This document shows positions 11,468 to 21,927 of a DNA stretch of 64,000 nucleotides, piece after piece (position 1 is the stretch's first letter; every line of letters starts with the position of its first letter). The position numbers and the translations under genes were made by a program. The stretch is taken from the NCBI GenBank assembly GCA_018105865.1, contig CM030848.1, forward strand, positions 2,321,001 to 2,385,000, read 5' to 3'. The stretch is from Metaphire vulgaris (taxonomy: Eukaryota; Annelida; Clitellata; Crassiclitellata; Megascolecidae). The notes below the pieces were generated by a model. That model worked only from the letters and a program-made list of their open reading frames with translations. It was not told where the DNA came from and ran no database searches.

Positions 11468-11470
<3 letters not shown>
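9020..11470 (-). mobile_element. DNA transposon with long imperfect inverted ends, family unknown
   Basis: The left end starts TTAGGTGGTCCTTA and the right end, read in reverse, TTAGGGTGGTCCTTA. The match continues imperfectly for about 150 bp: CTCCCACCCTCC against CTCCCACCATCC, and AGGGTGTGCTCAAGCCG (9132-9148) against AGGGTATGCTCAAGCCG (11328-11344 in reverse). The interior holds one decayed gene (9346-11085, minus). Insertion into a TA array hides the target duplication; TA or a longer TA multiple is compatible. I cannot assign a superfamily. Total length is about 2.45 kb, a plausible full-length autonomous element. Confidence 0.8.
9346..11085 (-). pseudogene. Transposase-like protein of an uncharacterised invertebrate family, frameshifted
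   Basis: Reading down the minus strand: an acidic Ser-rich N-terminus (SESSDSTGSGSDSEVEG), a KR-rich patch, then VLHWDGKLMGDL (about 10720), VDRLPIIVPGSGTEHLL, LPKLPSGT-like, LSFDIPSNNTGIKSGACVLI (about 10500), RRHIHEMMVEDAF (about 10400), ELIELSLVFLGGVPSRG (about 10150), RLIYALKMFIF (10070), LWYLSEKLVALDFFD (9820) and finally VVNDTAERGVALMQEY (9540). I recall this arrangement from a repeated uncharacterised protein family in many invertebrate genomes. Spaced acidic residues (HWDGK, SFD, the later ELIEL) with an intervening C/R-x-x-H resemble an RNase H-type DDE layout like hAT, but that is inference. At least three frameshifts (near 10395, 10118 and 9636) break this copy. Its position between matching inverted ends argues that it is the element's own transposase. 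Confidence 0.65.

Positions 11471-11471
<1 letters not shown>

Positions 11472-11522
<51 letters not shown>
11472..11522. repeat. TA microsatellite, right flank of DNA transposon
   Basis: A perfect TA run of about 50 bp, the continuation of the array at 8970-9019 that the transposon split. Confidence 0.9.
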
Positions 11523-11527
<5 letters not shown>

Positions 11528-11719
11528 TTTACGATATATTTATATATCATAAATATGTAAATCAATTAGACATATACATGAAGCTAAATGCAACATTTCA
11601 AAAACAAGTTACATAATTGCAAAAAGCCTGTGTAAAAGTGGGCCGCCGTCACAAAATTTCCCGGGCCGTTTTGGCAGGCCAGTCCAACCCTGCCATTGGG
11701 ACGCTACGCCGCCACTGCT

Positions 11720-12170
11720 TAAGTTTTTAAGCAAAATAAGTATTCTTACCGTTGTTGTCTAGATACACATATTCCATCTGTAGAATTAGGCCTGCTATCA
11801 ATCTGATCGAGAATGCTTTCATAGTTGTTGTGCAAAATGAAACTGAATAAATGACGCGCTTTAGTCAGACATCTGGTGGATATTTTCCGTTTTAGTTGCA
11901 AATCTTCCTAGCCATGATCTGGGAAAAGTATGCATCTAGCCTCTCCCATCAAATGTGAATTAATCCGCTGTATTACTTCTTTAGTTACTCATTGATATCT
12001 GGCTTCTTACCTAATTCAAGACTAACGGCTGCAAAGGCTTAGTCAGATGTAGTAATTTCAGGTTCAAAAATACTTCCGCGTCTACATGAATACCAAAATA
12101 GACGAACTAGTCACGAGGCTGCATGGAGCCATACAAAATTCCGAAGTTACTTCCTCCTTTATTTTTAATA
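11720..12170 (-). pseudogene. Relic of the receptor gene 5' end (copy of 46220-46640)
   Basis: This block aligns with the first exon and upstream region of gene A, sharing GTAGAATTAGGCCTGC, TAGTTGTTGTGCAAA, CAAATACTTCCGCGTC-like and GAAGTTACTTCCT-like stretches in the same order. On the minus strand the exon equivalent reads IAGLILQMEY and ends in a GTAAGA donor at about 11749, but the gene A start codon ATG is ATA here and the hydrophobic core is lost. No SRCR or EGF exons follow downstream; the DNA transposon occupies that place. I infer the remains of a third paralogue. Confidence 0.6.
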
Positions 12171-12203
12171 TTGCTGTTATTGTTATTGCTATTATTATTG
12201 TTA

Positions 12204-12610
12204 CTAGGTGTTTACCCGTCAAAAATGACGGGGGAGATTGGCTGTTTACCACCCGATTTTGTGCAAATGCAAGAGGATTTTGAGCAATTAATTTCCCTAA
12301 CTCGCCGCCTTTTCCTTCAACCGAGTTAACGCCCATTCGCATGAATTTTCTGAAACTTGATAGTCAACGTTAGTGTACTGATTTGGCAGTGTCGAACGAC
12401 ATGCAGTGCTTGATTCTCTTGTTTGCTGTGCTGCTGTTGCACGCCGAGCAACAGCCTGCTCCTCATTCTCACTTGATTGTTGGAAAGCTCGTGAACGCTA
12501 GACTTTTTTGTTTTGCATGGACGGTTAGAAAGAGGAATAAAAAGGCTAAACAATGGTGCAAACCTCATCTTCTTAGCTCTTATATAGCCTGAGATATAGC
12601 AAATTCAAAA
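12204..12610 (-). mobile_element. Helitron-like non-autonomous repeat, copy 1
   Basis: The same sequence recurs at 63423-64000 and partly at 12998-13110. Read on the minus strand, the shared end is a hairpin (CCCGTCA, loop, TGACGGG at 12214-12232) followed a few bases later by CTAG and then T outside the repeat. A 3' hairpin plus CTRR, inserted before T and without terminal inverted repeats, is the signature of Helitron 3' ends. No Rep/helicase gene is present. The other end is not defined. Confidence 0.5.
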
Positions 12611-12668
12611 AAGTAGGAAACTAAAATTAAAATATTTAATGGAACAGAAATCGATTTAAGAATTCATT

Positions 12669-12723
12669 CATGATCCAGCAATAGCATCAATGGGAATGGA
12701 CATAATGCCTTCGCTGGATCATG
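12669..12723. repeat. Short inverted repeat (hairpin)
   Basis: CATGATCCAGC and its complement GCTGGATCATG face each other across about 32 bp. No neighbouring gene explains it; it may be the end of an old foldback or MITE. Confidence 0.6.
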
Positions 12724-12997
12724 TAATTTTGATCAGAATTCTCAGAATTCAAAACTTTCGCGAAATTCACCGATAATAGTTATGTTCAAACATTGGGGTC
12801 ATCGAGTTAGAATTGATAGATCTTTACCAAATGTCAACCGATTTTCAAACTTTTTGGTTTATTTTGTTCCTCTGAAATCCCTTTATAACTTTGCCGCTGA
12901 CCAAAGTGGGGTTACCGCTGAAAATATTTTGCTAGGAGGCTATAAAAATATTTTGGGGAGAGGGTGATATTTTAGGCCGTAAAGTGGACTCTACCCC

Positions 12998-13110
12998 CAA
13001 CTTTTTTTGTTTTGCACGGACGGTTAGAAAGAGGAATAACCAATCTAAACAATGGTGCAAACTTCATTTTTTTAAGCTCCTACATAGCCTGAGATATAGC
13101 AAATTTAAAA
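12998..13110 (-). repeat. Partial copy of the Helitron-like repeat
   Basis: Matches 12505-12605 (shared GGACGGTTAGAAAGAGGAAT, CAATGGTGCAAAC and AGCCTGAGATATAGCAAA) in the same orientation, without the hairpin end. Confidence 0.75.
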
Positions 13111-13258
13111 CGTTACAGCAATCATTTGTGAAGAACGCTTTTCCAAAAATTAAATCCCCAGTACGGTGACGCGTCTGAAAATTTAATCTCCAATTGAGGT
13201 GTTAAATTTTAAAAAATAGGGTTTGAGGTTAGGAAGGAGTAAATACATATAATAACGG

Positions 13259-14690
13259 GGAGGCAGGGCATTGGGAGAGGGAAGGGAGATTTGGGAGAAG
13301 GAAAGTGGGTTTTACGGGTTTTCGGAGCAGCGTTGTGTAGGTTTAGGAACGGGGTTTGTGGCCGTAGGTTTGGGAACGGGGTTTGGGGCCGGTGGGGGTA
13401 GGGCGGAGCAGTGATGGTTTGGGGCCGGGCAGATTGGGAAAGGGATGGGAGAGAGGAATGGGGTTGGGAGAGGGATGGTGAGAGGAATGGAAACGGGGTT
13501 TGGGGCCTGTGGGGTAGGCAGGGCGGGTATGGGTTGGGGCCTGGGGCGATTGGGAGAGGTTTGGAGAGAGGGAAGAGGGTTGGGAGGGAATGGGAACGGG
13601 GGTTTGGGGCCTGTGGGGTAGGGTGGGACAGGTATGGGTTGGGGCCTGGGTGGGGATGTGTTGGGGTCAGGGCGATTGAGAGAGGGATGGGGAGAGAGAA
13701 GGGGGATTGGGAGAGGGATGGGGAGAGAGAAAGGGTAAGGGGTTTGGGGCCAGGGCAGGAATGGGTTGGGGCTTGGGCGATTGGGAGAGGGATGGGGTGA
13801 GGAAAGGGGACGGGGTTTAAGCTGCAATTAAGACGCTTCGTTAAACGCTCCGTTGATTATAATACATTTTGATTAAACAATATTTGGTTGTCAATGACAA
13901 CAGCGTCTTGCAATACCCGCCGTGTTGCCGTCGGACGGACGGACGCGACAGACATCGAGAATTATATAATAAGATTATTATTATTATTATTATTATCGTT
14001 ATTTATAATATTATGATTCTTGCTCTGTTTGTCCAGTTTGTCTGTTACCTTCAAGCGTTCTGATTGGTCGCAATCGACATTGCGAAGTCGAATGCGTAAC
14101 CTCTGTCCTGGGCTGTGCACGAGGCTGTTGCCATTGACAACCATTGTCTATTATTTTCTAATCAACGGAGCGTTCAGAAGCGTCTTATTTGCAGCTCAAA
14201 CCCCGTTCCCTTTCCTCTCTCCATCCCTCTCCCAAACAAACCCCCTCCTCCTCCCCACCCTCTTTCCCCTCCCCATCCCTCTCCAAACCCCCTCCTCCTC
14301 CCTCCCAACCACCCCAAACCCATTCCCAACCCCCTTCCTCCTCCCCTCCCAACCACCCCAAACCCATTCCCAACCCCTCTTCCTCCACCCCTCTTCCCAA
14401 CCCCCTTCCCTCCCAACCCCTCCACCATCTCTCTCAAAACCCATTCCAAACCCCCCTTCCTCCACCCCTCTTCCCAACCCCCTTCCCCTCCCAACCTCCA
14501 CCATCCCTCTCCAAACCCCCTTCCTCCCCTCCCAACCACCCCAAACCCATTCCCAGCCCCCTTCCTCCACCCCTCTTCCCAACCTCTTCCTCTCCCAACC
14601 CTCCACCAATCCGTTCCCCTCCACACCCTCTCCCCATCCCTCTTACACCCCTCTCTCTATCTCTCTAGAGCCTGCACTACAAGCCAGTGT
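13259..14690. mobile_element. Foldback element with G-rich and C-rich arms
   Basis: A G-rich arm (13259-13816; runs such as GGGTTTGGGGCC, GGGAGAGGGATGGGGA) is mirrored by a C-rich arm (14205-14690). The inner parts of the arms match in inverted orientation: GGGGTTTAAGCTGCAA and CGCTCCGTTGATTA at 13814-13858 pair with 14160-14212, and GGTTGTCAATGACAACAG (13887) pairs with the complement near 14130. The loop of about 200 bp contains an ATT repeat. Proline- and glycine-rich open frames across the arms are artefacts of the skewed composition. Confidence 0.75.
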
Positions 14691-15055
14691 ATATTCTAGC
14701 GAAATTGCGTAAGCTACGGAAATCTACCGCAACGTCATGCCCTGTAGATTAGCATTACGCAAATGTGCAACGTCATGCCCTATAGATTAGCATTACGAAG
14801 AGAGCCTGCACTGCAAGCCAGTGTATATTCTAGCCAAATTGCGTAAGCTACGGAAATCTACCGCAACGTCATGCCCTATAGATTAGCATTATGAGACTTT
14901 TGCATAGCTACGGAAATTTACCGCAATTTGATGCAAATGTGCAACGTCATGCCCTATAGATTAACATTATGAGATTTTTGCATAGCTACGGAAATCTACC
15001 GCAATTTGACGCAAATGTACAACGTCATGCCCTATAGATTAGCATTATGAGTTTC
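14690..15055 (+). repeat. Minisatellite, ~60-130-bp units
   Basis: The phrase AACGTCATGCCCTATAGATT followed by AGCATTA recurs at least five times, alternating with GCTACGGAAATCTACCGCAA. Two longer units beginning GCCTGCACT.CAAGCCAG are nearly identical (14671 and 14803). Confidence 0.85.
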
Positions 15056-15359
15056 AAATGTTCCGTTTAGTACTTTAAACTTTAAAGGTCCCTTTTTATA
15101 ATTCCTTACGTTTCTATCGATTCCTGAAATTTTTATCCCCGGGTTTCTTGAAAAGGAATTAATTATTCATCGATTATTAGTTAAATTAAATGCATGTTTG
15201 TGCAGTGCCGAATGGTGAATAGGAGCTTCATATAGCACCTATATCTCAGCGGTTATAAACGTTAGAAAGACGCGGTTACGCTTCGCTTAAAGCTAATTTT
15301 ATAGAGCACACTTAGGCCCGATTTGTGTAAGCAGTTGATGTTTAGTTTGTTTGTTGGAA

Positions 15360-16078
15360 TATTCGTTGCCTCGAACGAAGCGAGCCTGCACTGCGAGCGA
15401 TGAGAGAAGCGAGTGCGAGCGAAGCGAGCATTTTTTTAGTATAATATTAAGATCCTTGCTCTGTATGTCTGTTACCTTCAAGCGTTCTCATTGGTTGGCT
15501 GTGTGACGTTCTCATTCGTTATCTTCAAGCGTTCTGATTGGTTGGCTGGGTGAGCGTTCTGATTGGTCGTTCTGGAATCTTAGGCTTCGCGAAGCGAAAT
15601 GCGACGCGAAGCGAACGGCCACGCGAAGCGAACGGCCACGCGAAGCGTTTGACGGGTACGTTGCAGCGTCATAGTGTGTAGGCCTACAACTCGCGAAGCG
15701 AACGGCGACGCGAAGCGAACGGCCACGCGAAGCGTTTGACGAAGCGTACGTTGCAGCGTCATAGTGTGTAGGCCTACAACGAAGCGAACGGCGACGCGAA
15801 GCGAACGGCCAGCGAAGCGTTTGACGAAGCGTACGTTGCAGCGTCATAGTGTGTAGGCCTACAACTCGCGAAGCGAACGGCGACGCGAAGCGAACGGCGA
15901 CGCGAGGCGAACGGCCACGCGAAGCGTTTGACGAAGCGTACGTTGCAGCGTCAGAGCTTGGCTACGTGGCGTATGTACGTCATTGAAACGTTGTTCAGCA
16001 GCATGAATTCAATGATTGGGTTTTAGTATTATCCTGCACTGCGAGCGAAACGAGCGCGAGCGAAGCGAGCATCTTTCT
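15360..16078 (+). repeat. GAAGCGA-rich repeat complex with ~100-bp minisatellite
   Basis: Two similar borders (15370-15440 and 16035-16078) carry CTGCACTGCGAGCG and GCGAGCGAAGCGAGCAT. Between them lie a CCAAT-repeat stretch (15470-15570, reverse orientation) and four tandem ~100-bp units (15590-15960) containing GCGAAGCGAACGGC, CGTACGTTGCAGCGTCA and TAGTGTGTAGGCCTACAAC. Related GAAGCGA sequence is at 40085-40185. Open frames through it are low-complexity. Confidence 0.82.
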
Positions 16079-16079
16079 A

Positions 16080-16123
<44 letters not shown>
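16079..16123. repeat. TTA microsatellite
   Basis: Perfect trinucleotide run of about 45 bp immediately after the GAAGCGA-type border. Confidence 0.95.
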
Positions 16124-16124
16124 C

Positions 16125-17192
16125 AGGGCCAGAGCAGTACATGTGGCCTCGGCTTTAATAATTTGTTGTTTGAACTTGGTAATAGAAATTCGGCTGACTT
16201 TTAACGTTTGGTAGGGCATATGGTAAGTTTGTACTAGATATAAGATACTTTATAGATAGAGCTTTCAGCGTGGTCGGTGTTAACGTGATAGACGAGTGTG
16301 CAGAGTAGACTGGTCAGTGGGTCGACGACACGTGCACGAGACAGTCGTGGTGGTTCGAAAGGACGAGACAGGGATCGTCGGTCGGAGTTCTTGAGGAGTC
16401 AACGGGGAACAAGGAACACTGAATTCGTTCGGAGACGACGATTCCGCGGAAGGAAGACTACGAACCGGACCGGCGTGATGAAGGACGGGTCGCGTCGTCA
16501 ACAGTAGACGGGGAAGGAAGTTCATGGAGCGGACTTCGCGTGTTCCAAGTTCGGGTCGTGGAAAAGGAGGAAATGGAGTCTACGCCCACTGGCGACGGCG
16601 TTCCGGGAGGAGTCAGCGTCGGAGAATGCTAGCGGGAACGGATGTTGCATTGACATGTTGGGAAATTCTTAAAAACTGTTTATGCAGAATAATAAAGAAA
16701 ATAATTGTTTTAGTCTTGGTTAAGGAATAATAATTAGATTATTGAAATTGTCCATTAGTTAAGAAGGTCATAATGTTTTCATGTTGGCTATTATTAAGAA
16801 TGACACGGGCTTATACTTAATAAGCTGGAAGCTATATACAGTTTGAGTTAATTCTAGTCTTAGGGCTCAAGGCTAGTAATTTCCTGTTTAATTGTCATTA
16901 GCTTATTCGTATTGAGCTTGATGCGCCCTTTTTAGCTGCGTCGGTAATTTATCCATTCATTTGGAATGAGTATCGGACCCTTCAGAGGATTACTAACGGT
17001 ACTCTATAAGGGTACTCACCGTTAGAAAGGGCCGTGTTCATAATACTATACATAACGTTCTTTCACTACCTTAGTATACTGGCACCCAAGGTCAAGACAA
17101 CAAATTATTTAATAAGCAAGTTGGGAGTACACACAACATTTATTATATCTGACGCTTGTATAGTATCATAGTAAGCACCCACTCGTTTTATG
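16125..17192. other. No recognised gene
   Basis: The stretch 16260-16640 is more GC-rich than its neighbours and is followed by AATAAA at 16690, so it could be transcribed, but its short open frames carry no domain I know. The remainder shows nothing. Confidence 0.35.
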
Positions 17193-17200
17193 CTCTAAAC

Positions 17201-17610
17201 CAGGGATGGGCAAAGTGCGGCCCGCGGGCCACATGCGGCCCTCGAAGCCCTTTTGTGCGGCCCTCGACATTGAGAGATACTACATTAATGTGCGGCCCTC
17301 TAGAACATACAAAACATTTTACAGCACCTTAATGGAAAATTCAGCATTCAAATTGGATTTACACTTTGGCACTTGATCGTTAACTAGAAATAATGCTTTT
17401 AATATTTACTAACTTTTCTTCGACTTGCCAGTCTTGGCTTATTAATAATAATACTTACACTACGCAGTATCCTATATAATACGCTATGTTAAAGTCGTTT
17501 TGGAAACTACTTAAAAATGTAATTCTAAATGCCGAAAAAATGTGTTCGACCCTCGGCTTTCATCGCAGACACTTTTGCGGTCCACGGATAAAAATGTGCG
17601 CCCATCACTG
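17201..17610. mobile_element. hAT-type MITE with perfect 8-bp target duplication
   Basis: Ends are CAGGGATGGGCAAA and TGCGCCCATCACTG; both sides carry the identical 8-bp CTCTAAAC (17193-17200 and 17611-17618). An 8-bp duplication and CAG...CTG ends are the hAT pattern. It encodes nothing. The right part (17460-17610) is the same family as the fragment at 40414-40563. Confidence 0.9.
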
Positions 17611-17618
17611 CTCTAAAC

Positions 17619-18291
17619 CAACTGTCAGAATAGCATTTATTGAAATGCAATGTTAGGTGCATACGCGGAGCACTGATATTATATTATTATTGAATTCATG
17701 TTTACCGGTGCTGAAGTCATGCTTTAGAGAAGAGAAAGGCGTAAAGTCACAAGAATGAAGCAATTAAGAACACATTAAATTCGAGTTCACTGTTTGTTAC
17801 TTCGAATTAGGGGTGTCGGAATTGAGTAAAAGACAATTATGGTGCATTGAAATTGGATTTTGAACGACGAGTCAATGATTCGACGAGTGCCAAAAGATCA
17901 CGTGAGATGTACAGTATGATTATGATCATAGGAGCCATAATTTCTATGGTGCGAAATAAAATGCACGTACACTAAGACCAGCGAATGTCTATCGTGGAGA
18001 GGAATCGTAACATTTTTGAATGCATTGTTCTATTTTAAAGTCATTCTGAAGAGGTGTATCGATAACTTGAGATCTGCCATTTCCTTTGAAACATCCAATG
18101 TACTGCAAATGTAACTCCTCACCTGAAATATACCAATACAATAGATTGCAATAACTAGTACATCATTACCCAGATATAACGACTGATGACCAAGGTAGAG
18201 CAACATTTACAGTGTATTATAACTTTTCAGATAATGCACATTTAAACTGCTTTGCGCACATGAAGTAACAGTCAAAGTAGAAGAAACTGCC
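17619..18291. other. No recognised gene
   Basis: AT-rich sequence without long open frames, tandem repeats or domain matches that I can see. Confidence 0.35.
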
Positions 18292-18839
18292 GGTGTCGTA
18301 TAAAATTATTTCCCCCATAAAGTTATTTCCTGGTCAAGTTTTGATTGGTCGGCAGATAGCCTGTCAATCAAGATTAGAACCGCCCTCCCATAGCAACGAC
18401 AACTATAATTTTATTTCCTCCTTGGGAATTCTTTGCAGGCAACCAATGGCAATGCTTGAAGCAATTATATGGGTGGAGCCATGAGGCATAACACACGCAA
18501 ATCTCATGCATATACACAAGTTCATAAATATTCATTACCTATAACCACGGTGATTGGCTGCCAATTACAGTCAATCACAGTCGTCCTATCCATCATTTGT
18601 TTTTCGAATGCGGTCAATCGCGATTTTGACAAAGTAGTTTCAAGTTTCCATTTGACAAAGTAGCTTCAAGTTTACATTTAATGGGATAGAAATTGCAATA
18701 ATCACTTGGTGTTAAATGTTGTATTACGCTCACTGTTATATTGTTCTGCAGTGGTTTTTTGTTACTCATCCTCGTACTGTACATTCATTGGTTTGTCAAT
18801 AAACTCCTACGGTGCCACAATCATATCAGTGGTTTAGAC

Positions 18840-18960
18840 ACAGGTTTGCTTAGCCTCAGAAACCACTTAAAATCACATTATTATTATCATAATGCCCAGG
18901 GCTTCAACCGATTGCGCACAAACCAAAATTGAACTAGAGCCAGGTCAATTATTAACGATA
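18840..18960 (-). pseudogene. LINE 3' tail fragment (CR1/L2-like)
   Basis: The phrase TAATGCCCAGGG...CAACCGAT.G.GCACA...AGAGCCAGGTCAA also occurs at 40620-40695 and, weaker, near 62750. It is the 3' terminal region of a LINE family inserted in minus orientation; only the tail remains. Confidence 0.5.
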
Positions 18961-19119
18961 TCTGTAAAAAGTAGAAAAATTTGCATTATCCATTGAGGAA
19001 AAATATACATTATGGGCGCCTGAACTGTATATATAATTGTTTAGCGATACCAGATCAGTTGGAAAGATTTTAAGGACTAAACTTTCCTACCTATATACAC
19101 ATAACTATATAGTGAGGAA

Positions 19120-20240
19120 ATGAAATTATAGTCGGTTATAAATTTATTTCCTAGTCTACGGTCTATCTATACCTGTGTATAGCATTGGTTGGAAATGATA
19201 TCCTATAGGTAATAAATTTATTTCCTAGGAAATAAAATTATAGCCGGTTATAAATTTATTTCCTAGTCTACTGTCTATCTATACCTGTTTATAGCATTGG
19301 TTGGAAATGTTATCCTATGGGTAATAAACTTATTTCCTAGGAAATAAAATTATAGCCGGTTATAAATTTATTTCCTAGTCTACTTTCTATCTATACCTGT
19401 GTATAGCATTGGTTGGAAATGATATCCTATGGGTAATAAATTTATTTCCTAGGAAATAAAATTATAGCCGGTTATAAATTTATTTCTTAGTCTACTGTCT
19501 ATCTATACCTGTGTATAGCATTGGTTGGAAATGATATCCTATGGGTAATAAATTTATTTCCTAGAAAATAAAATTATAGTCGGTTATAAATTTATTTCCT
19601 AGTCTACGGTCTATCTATACCTGTTGATATCATTGGTTGGAAATGATATCCTATGGGTAATAAATTTATTTCCTAGGAAATAAAATTATAGCCGGTTATA
19701 AATTTATTTTCTAGTCTACGGTCTATCTATACCTGTGTATAGCATTGGTTGGAAATGATATTCTCTGGGTAATAAATTTATTTCCGGGAAATAAAATTAT
19801 AGCCGGTTATAAATTTATTTCCTAGGAAATAAAATTATAGCCGGTTATAAATTTATTTTCTAGTCTACGGTCTATCTATACCTGTGTATAGCATTGGTTG
19901 GAAATGATATTCTCTGGGTAATAAATTTATTTCCTGGGAAATAAAATTATAGCCGGTTATAAATTTATTTCCTAGGAAATAAAATTATAGCCGGTTATAA
20001 ATTTATTTCCTAGTCTACGGTCTATCTATACCTGTTCATAGCATTGGTTGGAAATGATATCCTATGGGTAATAAATTTATTTCCTAGGAAATAAAATTAT
20101 AGCCGGCTATAAATTTATTTCCTAGTCTACGGTCTATCTATACCTGTGTATAGCATTGGTTGGAAATGAAATCATATTCTATGGGTAATAAATTTATTTC
20201 CTAGGAAATACAATTATAGCCGGTTATAAATTTATTTCCT
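19120..20240 (+). repeat. Left arm array, about ten ~115-bp units
   Basis: Units read GGAAATAAAATTATAGCCGG, TTATAAATTTATTTCC, CTATCTATACCTGTGTATAG, CATTGGTTGGAAATGATATC and GGGTAATAAATTTATTTCC. Some units are partly doubled (19790-19980). Copies are very similar, so the array is recent or homogenised. The constant spacing superficially resembles CRISPR, but spacers are identical. Confidence 0.92.
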
Positions 20241-20564
20241 ATCTATCTATGCCTGCATCATGTAGCATTGGTTGGAAAGAAAATCATGTCCTAACCATAT
20301 ACACATATAAGCAGGGCGGTTTGAAGGTCTTCGTAGGCCCTGGGCACTCTCATAATCGTAGGCCCTCCTCAACTTGAAACCTCCAAGTTGCCAACTACGC
20401 AACCAACTGTGGATTAAACTTTAAAGTTAAACATTTTCGCATTATTTTATGGCTTCATGTTTAATAATGATTTTGGAATGCACCCTCCTTAGTTTTCGTT
20501 GTCAAAATTCAAATCTAGTTCAACTTCCTTCTGTCAACTGATGAAACAGTTTCTAAAGCCAAGG

Positions 20565-20900
20565 CACTAATTATGGTGTATCCATCAGATCTGGAAGAGG
20601 CAATTACTGACGACTTTCTTCTATTTTCACAAATATTTGGCAAGATTAAAAGAGTGGCTGAAATGCTTGGCCTATGGCTCAAATAAAGAATAGGATGGTG
20701 ATACGTTTTCCAAATGTAAATATTGCTTTCCGAAACTACCTTTCAATTTTTGGAACAAGTTGTAAAGGTGAACGTTCATTTTCCATGACTATCCTCCCTG
20801 GCACTACTTTCATTCGAAAAAGACGATGCGGGAAATGACATTTGAGGACATCATAAGTGACTTTGCTTGCTTATGAAAAGACCCAAAATGTTTACATATC
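20565..20900 (+). pseudogene. hAT transposase C-terminal relic
   Basis: Across broken frames the plus strand encodes VYPSDLEEAITDDFLLFSQI, RVAEMLGLWLK, then PNVNIAFRNYLSIFGTSCKG with ERSFS directly after. That order and the ERSFS box are characteristic of the C-terminal dimerisation region of hAT transposases close to ZMYM-type/52-kDa-repressor-like proteins. Stops and frameshifts occur throughout, and the catalytic N-terminal two thirds is absent. It marks the surrounding element as an internally deleted hAT. Confidence 0.75.
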
Positions 20901-21084
20901 GTAACACTGCTCAAGTGCTCATATTAATAGATATTATACTGTTTGTGACTGCTAGAGTTAAACGTTATTAAATTTGTATCTGCAAGACTGCAATTTCTGC
21001 CATAGCCTATTTTTTACTCTCTTCATGTTCTCCATATACATCTGACTTTCGTAGGCCCCTGAAAAGGTCGTAGGCCCTGGGCAC

Positions 21085-21443
21085 CAGAGCCGGATTAAGG
21101 TTTTGTAGGCCCGTTTCACAAATTAATCATAGGCCCCACATGGCGATACCTTGGAACAAAAATGTCTTAAAATATTTAATAATTATATGGATGGATTCAT
21201 TCATTGTCAAAAATCTCTCCTACGTGATTTAATTGCTGAAAACGCATCGATAATATTCTGAAAGTCAAGGCTTTGAACGATTTCGGATTCAATGTCCATC
21301 AATGTTAAGTCCCAAAACACTAAAAGTAAACAATCTTGTCTTAAACAGACAGAACATTTTTGGAAATAATAAGAAAAATAAGAAATATTTATGAGTAGGC
21401 CCGTTTCAATTGAAACATATGCAACATGGTTAATCCGGCTCTG
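21085..21443. mobile_element. Nested hAT-type MITE with perfect 8-bp target duplication
   Basis: Ends CAGAGCCGGATTAA and TTAATCCGGCTCTG are perfectly inverted. The flanks are identical CTGGGCAC (21077-21084 and 21444-21451). It sits inside the hAT element 20312-21486 and is therefore younger. Confidence 0.92.
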
Positions 21444-21545
21444 CTGGGCACAGTGCCCAATGTGCCCAGTAGATAAAACGGCTCTGCATATAAGCTTATA
21501 GCCTTCTGTTGTGGTTAGGTTTTTGAGTAAGATATAGTAGACTAA

Positions 21546-21927
21546 GGGCTCGTCTATAAATTACGTCACGCGGTTAGGGGGAGGGGTCCGGCCATTTGTG
21601 ACGAAGTGTGAGGACGGGGGTTCCGTAAATGTGACGTCCCGCAAAAAAATTTTTAGGTGATTACCTTTGACATTTTTTGCTTGTAAGGGATTTTGGAGAG
21701 GAAAAATACAATTATGACCTTTTTTGCTTGTCATGGTTTTTCGAGAGGAAAAAATACAAGGATGGCCATTTTTTGCTTGTCAAGACTTTTCGAAAGACGA
21801 AAATTCGGGAAAGGGGGGGGGGAGGTCGGCCCATGTGACGTCATATTTTAGGGGGTCCGACGTTTTGTGACGTCGCGTTACGTAGGGGAGTGCCAAAAAT
21901 CGCGTGACGTAATTTATGGACGACCCC
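21546..21927. mobile_element. MITE with TCGTC(T/C)ATAAATTACGTCACG ends
   Basis: The inverted ends, about 25 bp, are GGGCTCGTCTATAAATTACG and in reverse GGGGTCGTCCATAAATTACG. The interior has three copies of the T-run plus GCTTGTCA motif and G-rich stretches. Related ends occur at 48672-48788 and 61188-61312. No clear target duplication beyond 1-2 bp. Confidence 0.82.

Larger units (their letters stand above)
20312..21486 (+). mobile_element. hAT element with transposase relic and perfect 8-bp target duplication
   Basis: Ends are CAGGGCGGTTT and GATAAAACGGCTCTG, flanked by identical CATATAAG (20304-20311 and 21487-21494). Inside, about 20565-20900 on the plus strand keeps pieces of a hAT transposase C-terminus, and a second hAT MITE (21085-21443) has inserted into it. 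Confidence 0.88.

Noticed and set aside
13312..14712. Long Pro/Ser- and Gly-rich open frames on both strands
   Set aside because: They come from the G-rich and C-rich foldback arms; all six frames are low-complexity and no domain or start context supports them.
15512..15960. Arg/Ser/Ala-rich open frame on the minus strand
   Set aside because: It translates the GAAGCGA minisatellite and stays open because of its period.
19120..20240. Regular repeats resembling a CRISPR array
   Set aside because: The unit is ~115 bp, the intervals between repeated words are themselves identical, the genome is animal, and the array is mirrored at 22.7-23.4 kb.
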